Part shown: positions 60,469 to 64,000 of the stretch, one piece after another
How positions within the stretch are numbered: the stretch's first letter is position 1
How the letters are laid out: every line of letters starts with the position of its first letter
Source: Ruminococcus sp.
Lineage (GTDB): Bacteria; Bacillota; Clostridia; Oscillospirales; Acutalibacteraceae
Length of the DNA: 64,000 bases
Assembly (NCBI GenBank): GCA_004555265.1
Contig: SFIQ01000008.1
Coordinates: 107,758 to 171,757 of the forward strand
Direction of reading: 5' to 3'
Program-made: the position numbers and the translations under genes
The notes under the pieces: generated by a model
What the model was told of the DNA's origin: nothing
Seen by the model: the letters and a program-made list of their open reading frames with translations, nothing else
Database searches by the model: none

Positions 60469-61551
60469 ATGGCAGATACAACCAAAAAGGTGCTTGCGGC
60501 AATGAGCGGCGGCGTGGATAGCTCCGTGACCGCATACTTGTTACAGGCAAAGGGATATGAAATCGTCGGCGCCACGATGAAACTGTTTCAAAACAGCGAA
60601 ATTGATGTGCCGAAAGAAAAAGCATGCTGTTCTTTGGATGATATTGAGGACGCGCGTTCTGTGTGCGCGCGGCTCGGCGTGCCGCACTATGTGCTGAATA
60701 TGACCGCGGACTTTGAAAAAGAGGTTATGGAACGGTTTGTGCGCGCGTATGAACAGGGCTTTACGCCCAACCCGTGCATTGACTGCAACCGATATATGAA
60801 ATTTGAACGCCTTTTGCACAAGGCGCTGACACTGAATATGGACTATGTTGCCACGGGACATTATGCGCGCATTGCAAAGCAGGGCGACCGGCTGGTGCTT
60901 AAAAAAGCAAAGGATTTGCACAAAGATCAAAGTTATGTGTTGTATTCCCTAACGCCCGAACAACTTGCGCATACGCTGTTTCCGCTCGGGGAACTTACCA
61001 AGCCCGAAGTGCGCGAAATTGCCGCGGAAAACGGCTTTGTCAACGCCAAAAAACATGACAGTCAGGATATTTGCTTTGTCCCGAACGGCGACTATTTCTC
61101 CTTTATCGAAAAATACACCGGCAAAACTTACCCAAGGGGCGAATTTGTCGATTTGAACGGTCGGGTATTGGGCGAGCACAAGGGCATTATTCGCTATACC
61201 GTCGGGCAACGCCGCGGTTTAGGGTTAGCGTTGCCTGCGTCGATGTATGTGGTGAAAAAGGATTTGCCACACAATCGTGTGGTGCTCGGGTTTAACGAGG
61301 ATTTATTCTCGAAAGAGGTTTTTGTACAGGACATCAACCTGACGGCGTGCGACCGTTTGGATACGCCGATGCGGCTGTCTGCCAAAATTCGCTACAACCA
61401 AACCGAACAGCCCGCAACGGTTACGCAAACGGATGAAAATCACCTGAAAATTGTGTTTGACGAGCCCCAGCGCGCCGTGACAGCAGGGCAGGCGGCGGTT
61501 CTGTATGACGGCGATACGGTGGTCGGCGGCGGCACGATTGCCGAAAAGTGA
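60469..61551 (+). CDS. mnmA: tRNA-specific 2-thiouridylase
   Basis: A 360-residue enzyme that thiolates U34 of Lys, Glu and Gln tRNAs. The PP-loop AAMSGGVDSSVTAYLL is near residue 14, the two catalytic cysteines are in NPCIDCNRYMKF and DSQDICFVPNGDY, and TGHYARI, YTVGQRRGLGLA and FDEPQRAVTAGQAAVLY are family landmarks. It needs sulfur from a cysteine desulfurase such as the IscS encoded 5 kb upstream. The ATG at 60469 has AGGAA. A very strong terminator follows. Confidence 0.96.
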   Translation: MADTTKKVLAAMSGGVDSSVTAYLLQAKGYEIVGATMKLFQNSEIDVPKEKACCSLDDIEDARSVCARLGVPHYVLNMTADFEKEVMERFVRAYEQGFTPNPCIDCNRYMKFERLLHKALTLNMDYVATGHYARIAKQGDRLVLKKAKDLHKDQSYVLYSLTPEQLAHTLFPLGELTKPEVREIAAENGFVNAKKHDSQDICFVPNGDYFSFIEKYTGKTYPRGEFVDLNGRVLGEHKGIIRYTVGQRRGLGLALPASMYVVKKDLPHNRVVLGFNEDLFSKEVFVQDINLTACDRLDTPMRLSAKIRYNQTEQPATVTQTDENHLKIVFDEPQRAVTAGQAAVLYDGDTVVGGGTIAEK

Positions 61552-61611
61552 ACATATATTCACTATAAATAAATATAACAAAAAAACTGAAAAATATTCC
61601 AAATGGTTTGG

Positions 61612-61652
61612 CGCATCTAAATTCTTAAAAAGAATTTAGATGCGTTATTTTA
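61612..61652 (+). terminator. Terminator after mnmA
   Basis: A perfect 15-bp stem (61612-61626 with 61630-61644) with a 3-base loop and a T-rich tail. Confidence 0.9.
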
Positions 61653-61776
61653 TGCCTATTTTATTTGAATACGCCGATATTGTTGTGAGATTGCACAAAA
61701 AATATATGCAGAGATTGTGCATTTTATTTTATGCGATAAAACCGTACTGATTAGAACAAAAGGTATGATTTACCTG
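61653..61776. other. AT-rich intergenic region
   Basis: Part of a 325-base gene-free stretch. It contains a second weaker hairpin (TGCACAA at 61692-61698 with TTGTGCA at 61715-61721) followed by TTTTATTTT, possibly a back-up terminator. Nothing else is evident. Confidence 0.5.
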
Positions 61777-61805
61777 TTGACTTTTTTAGAAATGCATTGT
61801 AAACT
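61777..61805 (+). promoter_or_regulatory. Promoter of the YczE-like gene
   Basis: TTGACT (61777-61782), 17-base spacer, TAAACT (61800-61805), about 70 bases before the start. Confidence 0.6.
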
Positions 61806-61876
61806 ATGACTAAACGAAAGAACAATTCTATGTGCAAATTCACTAAATTCGCACTTTCGATAAGGTAGGTACAGAT

Positions 61877-62530
61877 ATGACAGCCATTCTCAAAAATTTA
61901 TCCCCGATGACCGTTTGGAACGAAAAAAACGGCAAGCGCCGTATGCTGATTATGGTATGCAGTATTTTGCTGATGGGGTTTAGCACCTCCGTTTTCTCTT
62001 TTTCCGACCTCGGCGTCGACCCCTTTACCGCAATGAATATGGCGGTCAGCGAGAAATTGGGTTTGAGCTTCGGGTTTTATCAAATGACGGTCAACGGCGT
62101 TTTGCTGTTCGCCGTAGCGTTTTTCTCCAAAAAACTCATCGGCATCGGCACGGTGGTCAATATGGTCGGCGTCGGTTATGTTTGCGAGTTTTTCACCAAG
62201 CTTTACGACCGCTTTTTGCCCGCGCCGACGGCATTCCCCGTACAGCTTTGCCTGATGCTTTCGGGCGTGATGATGTTAAGCCTTGCCGCTTCTTTGTTCT
62301 TTACAGCGGCTTTGGGTGTCGGCCCGTATGACGCGGTGGGATTTGTGTTCGACGAAAAAACCAAATTGCAGTATAAATGGTGCCGTGTGGTTACCGACCT
62401 TACCTGCACGGCGGTTGCCATGTGTTTTGCCGGTCCTGTGGGTATCGGCACCGTTGTTACGGCGTTTTGCATGGGCCCCGTCATTGCGTTCTTCAACAAA
62501 AATGTTTCCGAAAAACTTTTACATGCGTAA
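61877..62530 (+). CDS. YczE/YitT-like integral membrane protein
   Basis: A 217-residue protein with about five membrane helices. The repeated motifs FSDLGVDPFTAMNM and TAALGVGPYDAVGF are the two half-repeats characteristic of the YczE/YyaS/YitT family. Members are often next to regulators or transport genes and have no agreed substrate. The ATG follows AAGGTAGG. It has its own promoter and terminator. Confidence 0.85.
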   Translation: MTAILKNLSPMTVWNEKNGKRRMLIMVCSILLMGFSTSVFSFSDLGVDPFTAMNMAVSEKLGLSFGFYQMTVNGVLLFAVAFFSKKLIGIGTVVNMVGVGYVCEFFTKLYDRFLPAPTAFPVQLCLMLSGVMMLSLAASLFFTAALGVGPYDAVGFVFDEKTKLQYKWCRVVTDLTCTAVAMCFAGPVGIGTVVTAFCMGPVIAFFNKNVSEKLLHA

Positions 62531-62579
62531 TCGGATTTTGTTTTCTCTTTCTTTTTAACTTGCGAATGTTGTGTTCGCA

Positions 62580-62608
62580 AAAGGCGGCGGTGAGCCGCCT
62601 TTTTCTTT
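62580..62608 (+). terminator. Terminator after the YczE-like gene
   Basis: A 9-bp stem (62580-62588 with 62594-62602) with TTTCTTTT after it, preceded by a smaller TTGCGAA/TTCGCAA hairpin. Confidence 0.8.
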
Positions 62609-62628
62609 TGTCGTATTTTGCCTGCGTC

Positions 62629-62658
62629 TTGACAATCGGGCGGCTTTTTTGCTATCAT
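62629..62658 (+). promoter_or_regulatory. Promoter of the pseudokinase gene
   Basis: TTGACA (62629-62634), 18-base spacer, TATCAT (62653-62658), followed by CGGAGG and the ATG at 62712. Confidence 0.72.
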
Positions 62659-62711
62659 ATATACTCGAAGCATTATTTGTATTTACATAAACGGTTTTCG
62701 GAGGTCTTTGT

Positions 62712-64000
62712 ATGCTGCAAGACAATTTATGTATGAATTGTATGAAAGAAATCGGGGACGCCGCGGTTTGCCCGCATTGCGGTTTTGCGGCGGACAGCCC
62801 GCAAATCGCACCGTATCTGCCGATGAAAACGATGGTTGGTGGGCGGTATGTGATTGGCAAAATGCTGTCTGCCGGCGGCGACGGTGCAACCTATATCGCA
62901 TGGGATGCCGAGCGCAAGGTGCCGGTTTCCGTGCGGGAATACCTCCCCGACGGGCACATTGCCCGCGCCGAAGACGGAAGACGGGTTTTGGTGCAAAGCG
63001 GCAGTGAACTTTTGTATCGGGACGGTCTTGCGGACTTTTTGGAACTGTGGCGCAAATTGGCGCGCGTGCGCTCGCTGACGGCGATGATTCCCGTTTTGGA
63101 TATTGTCGAGGAAAACGGCACGGCGTATGCGGTTTCGGAATTTGTGGAGACCATTACTCTGCGGGAGTTTTTATTGAAAAGCCGCACGGGGTATTTGACC
63201 TTTGAACAGACAAAAACCTTGCTGATGCCGGTGGTGTCCACCGTGTCCAAACTGCACGAATTGGGTGTTGTGCACGGCGGGATTTCGCCGAATTCGCTCC
63301 ACTTGGGGCGCGACGGCAAAATCCGTTTGACGGATTTTATGATTTTGCCGGCGCGTGTGCAAAACAGCGGGTATGTTTCGGAACTTGCGGTGGGCTATGC
63401 CGCGATTGAGCAGTACAGCAATGCGGGCAGTATCGGTCCGTGGACAGATGTGTACGCCTTCGGTGCGGTGACTTACAGAATGCTCATCGGCAGCACCCCC
63501 GAGGAAGCGCCCGTGCGCGTTGCCAACGATAAATTGATGATTCCGGCGAAGTTTGTCGAAAGTCTGCCTGCCTATGCGGTAAGCGCGGTGCAAAACGCTT
63601 TGGCGATTGCCCCCGACGACAGAACCGAAACGATTGACGAATACCGCGAAGAACTTTCCGGCTCGCCGAAGGTGATGGAGGCGCGCAAAACCGCCGCCCA
63701 AGCCGCCGTACAGGCGAAAACCGCAAAGAGATGCTCCGCAAACAGGAGCAAACGCGTATTTTGTTGATTTCTTTCGGCATTTGCGTTGCGGTCGGGCTTT
63801 TGGTGCTCGGCGGGTATTTGTTCTTCACGCGGGACACTTCCGCGGCAGACGACACCACCGCGCCGTCCGTACAGCAGGAACTTGTCGATGTGCCGAACTT
63901 TGTCGGGCAAAGCTATACGCGCATTAAAAGCGACACCGTATTAAACGAACGCTTCCGTTTTGTCGTGGAATATGCATACAGCAGTGATGTCGAAACGGAC
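62712..64000 (+). pseudogene. Zinc-ribbon pseudokinase with PASTA, frameshifted and partial
   Basis: The first frame (62712-63767) encodes an N-terminal zinc ribbon (Cys7, Cys10, Cys20, Cys23), then a Hanks-type kinase fold. Key catalytic residues are changed: the glycine loop is SAGGDGATY, the beta-3 Lys is Arg75 (VSVREYLP), the HRD motif is His188-Gly-Gly, and DFG is Asp208-Phe-Met. It therefore looks like a pseudokinase. After about 63720 the coding sense moves to another frame with a membrane helix (RILLISFGICVAVGLLVLGG) and the beginning of a PASTA domain (DVPNFVGQSYTRIKSD), which runs past the window edge. Restoring one A in the run at 63717-63720 joins the two parts (QAKNRKEMLRKQ). Whether the frameshift is real or a sequencing error is open. 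Confidence 0.8.

Noticed and set aside
1..64000. tRNA, rRNA or insertion sequence
   Set aside because: No cloverleaf-like or rRNA-like sequence and no transposase-like protein was seen by eye; a dedicated RNA search was not possible.

Overview
The window looks like a chromosomal segment of an anaerobic, Gram-positive member of the Clostridia, probably near Oscillospirales/Ruminococcaceae. The pointers are a V-type ATPase operon, formate-tetrahydrofolate ligase, a C-terminal dockerin module, Na+-coupled symporters, an Rrf2-type regulator with a Cys cluster next to a cysteine desulfurase, GGAGG ribosome binding sites, and TTGACA/TATAAT-like promoters. The lineage is an inference. I saw no rRNA, tRNA, CRISPR array, insertion sequence or phage gene.

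Layout. 1-8.7 kb: end of a GPH sugar symporter, a histidine phosphatase, an amino-acid ABC transporter whose binding protein has its two sequence halves in swapped order, a polysaccharide deacetylase, an alanine/Na+ symporter and a frameshifted GH51 arabinofuranosidase. 8.8-13 kb: an FRG-domain protein, a condensation-fold acyltransferase and a PutP-like symporter. 13.2-17.5 kb: an ABC exporter locus with one ATPase and three MacB/FtsX-like membrane proteins, headed by a previously uncalled 42-residue secreted-peptide gene. 17.8-21.5 kb: a GH13 alpha-glucosidase and a GH127 arabinofuranosidase pseudogene carrying two internal deletions. 21.6-30.2 kb: a nine-gene V-ATPase operon. 30.2-30.7 kb: a block of interspersed palindromes. 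30.8-36.5 kb: a diguanylate cyclase, a Cys-rich protein behind a tandem octamer, and an S8 protease with leucine-rich repeats and a dockerin. 36.5-38.5 kb: divergent citrate synthase and MarR genes sharing a two-box operator. 38.6-45.4 kb: the compact minus-strand operon alaS-HIT-comEC-holA-RNase M5-like. 45.6-50 kb: a two-component system co-transcribed with fhs. 50-56.8 kb: pyrimidine nucleoside phosphorylase, then the Rrf2 regulator, split methionine synthase, IscS and IscU. 57-64 kb: a small membrane protein, an O-antigen-ligase-like protein, NadA, MnmA, a YczE-like membrane protein, and a zinc-ribbon pseudokinase with PASTA that runs off the end.

How the genes relate. Fhs, MetH and its separate reactivation protein make a one-carbon/methionine set. 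The Rrf2 regulator, IscS, IscU, MnmA and NadA make an Fe-S/sulfur set, since MnmA takes sulfur from a cysteine desulfurase and NadA needs a [4Fe-4S] cluster. Both arabinofuranosidases are broken, which suggests decaying arabinan use.

The best candidates for something undescribed are the small peptide with its dedicated ABC exporter (13,188-17,465) and the circularly permuted binding protein (3,195-4,019). Three genes (7,782, 57,799 and 63,717) each appear to have lost one base in a short homopolymer, so a sequencing-error explanation should be excluded first.
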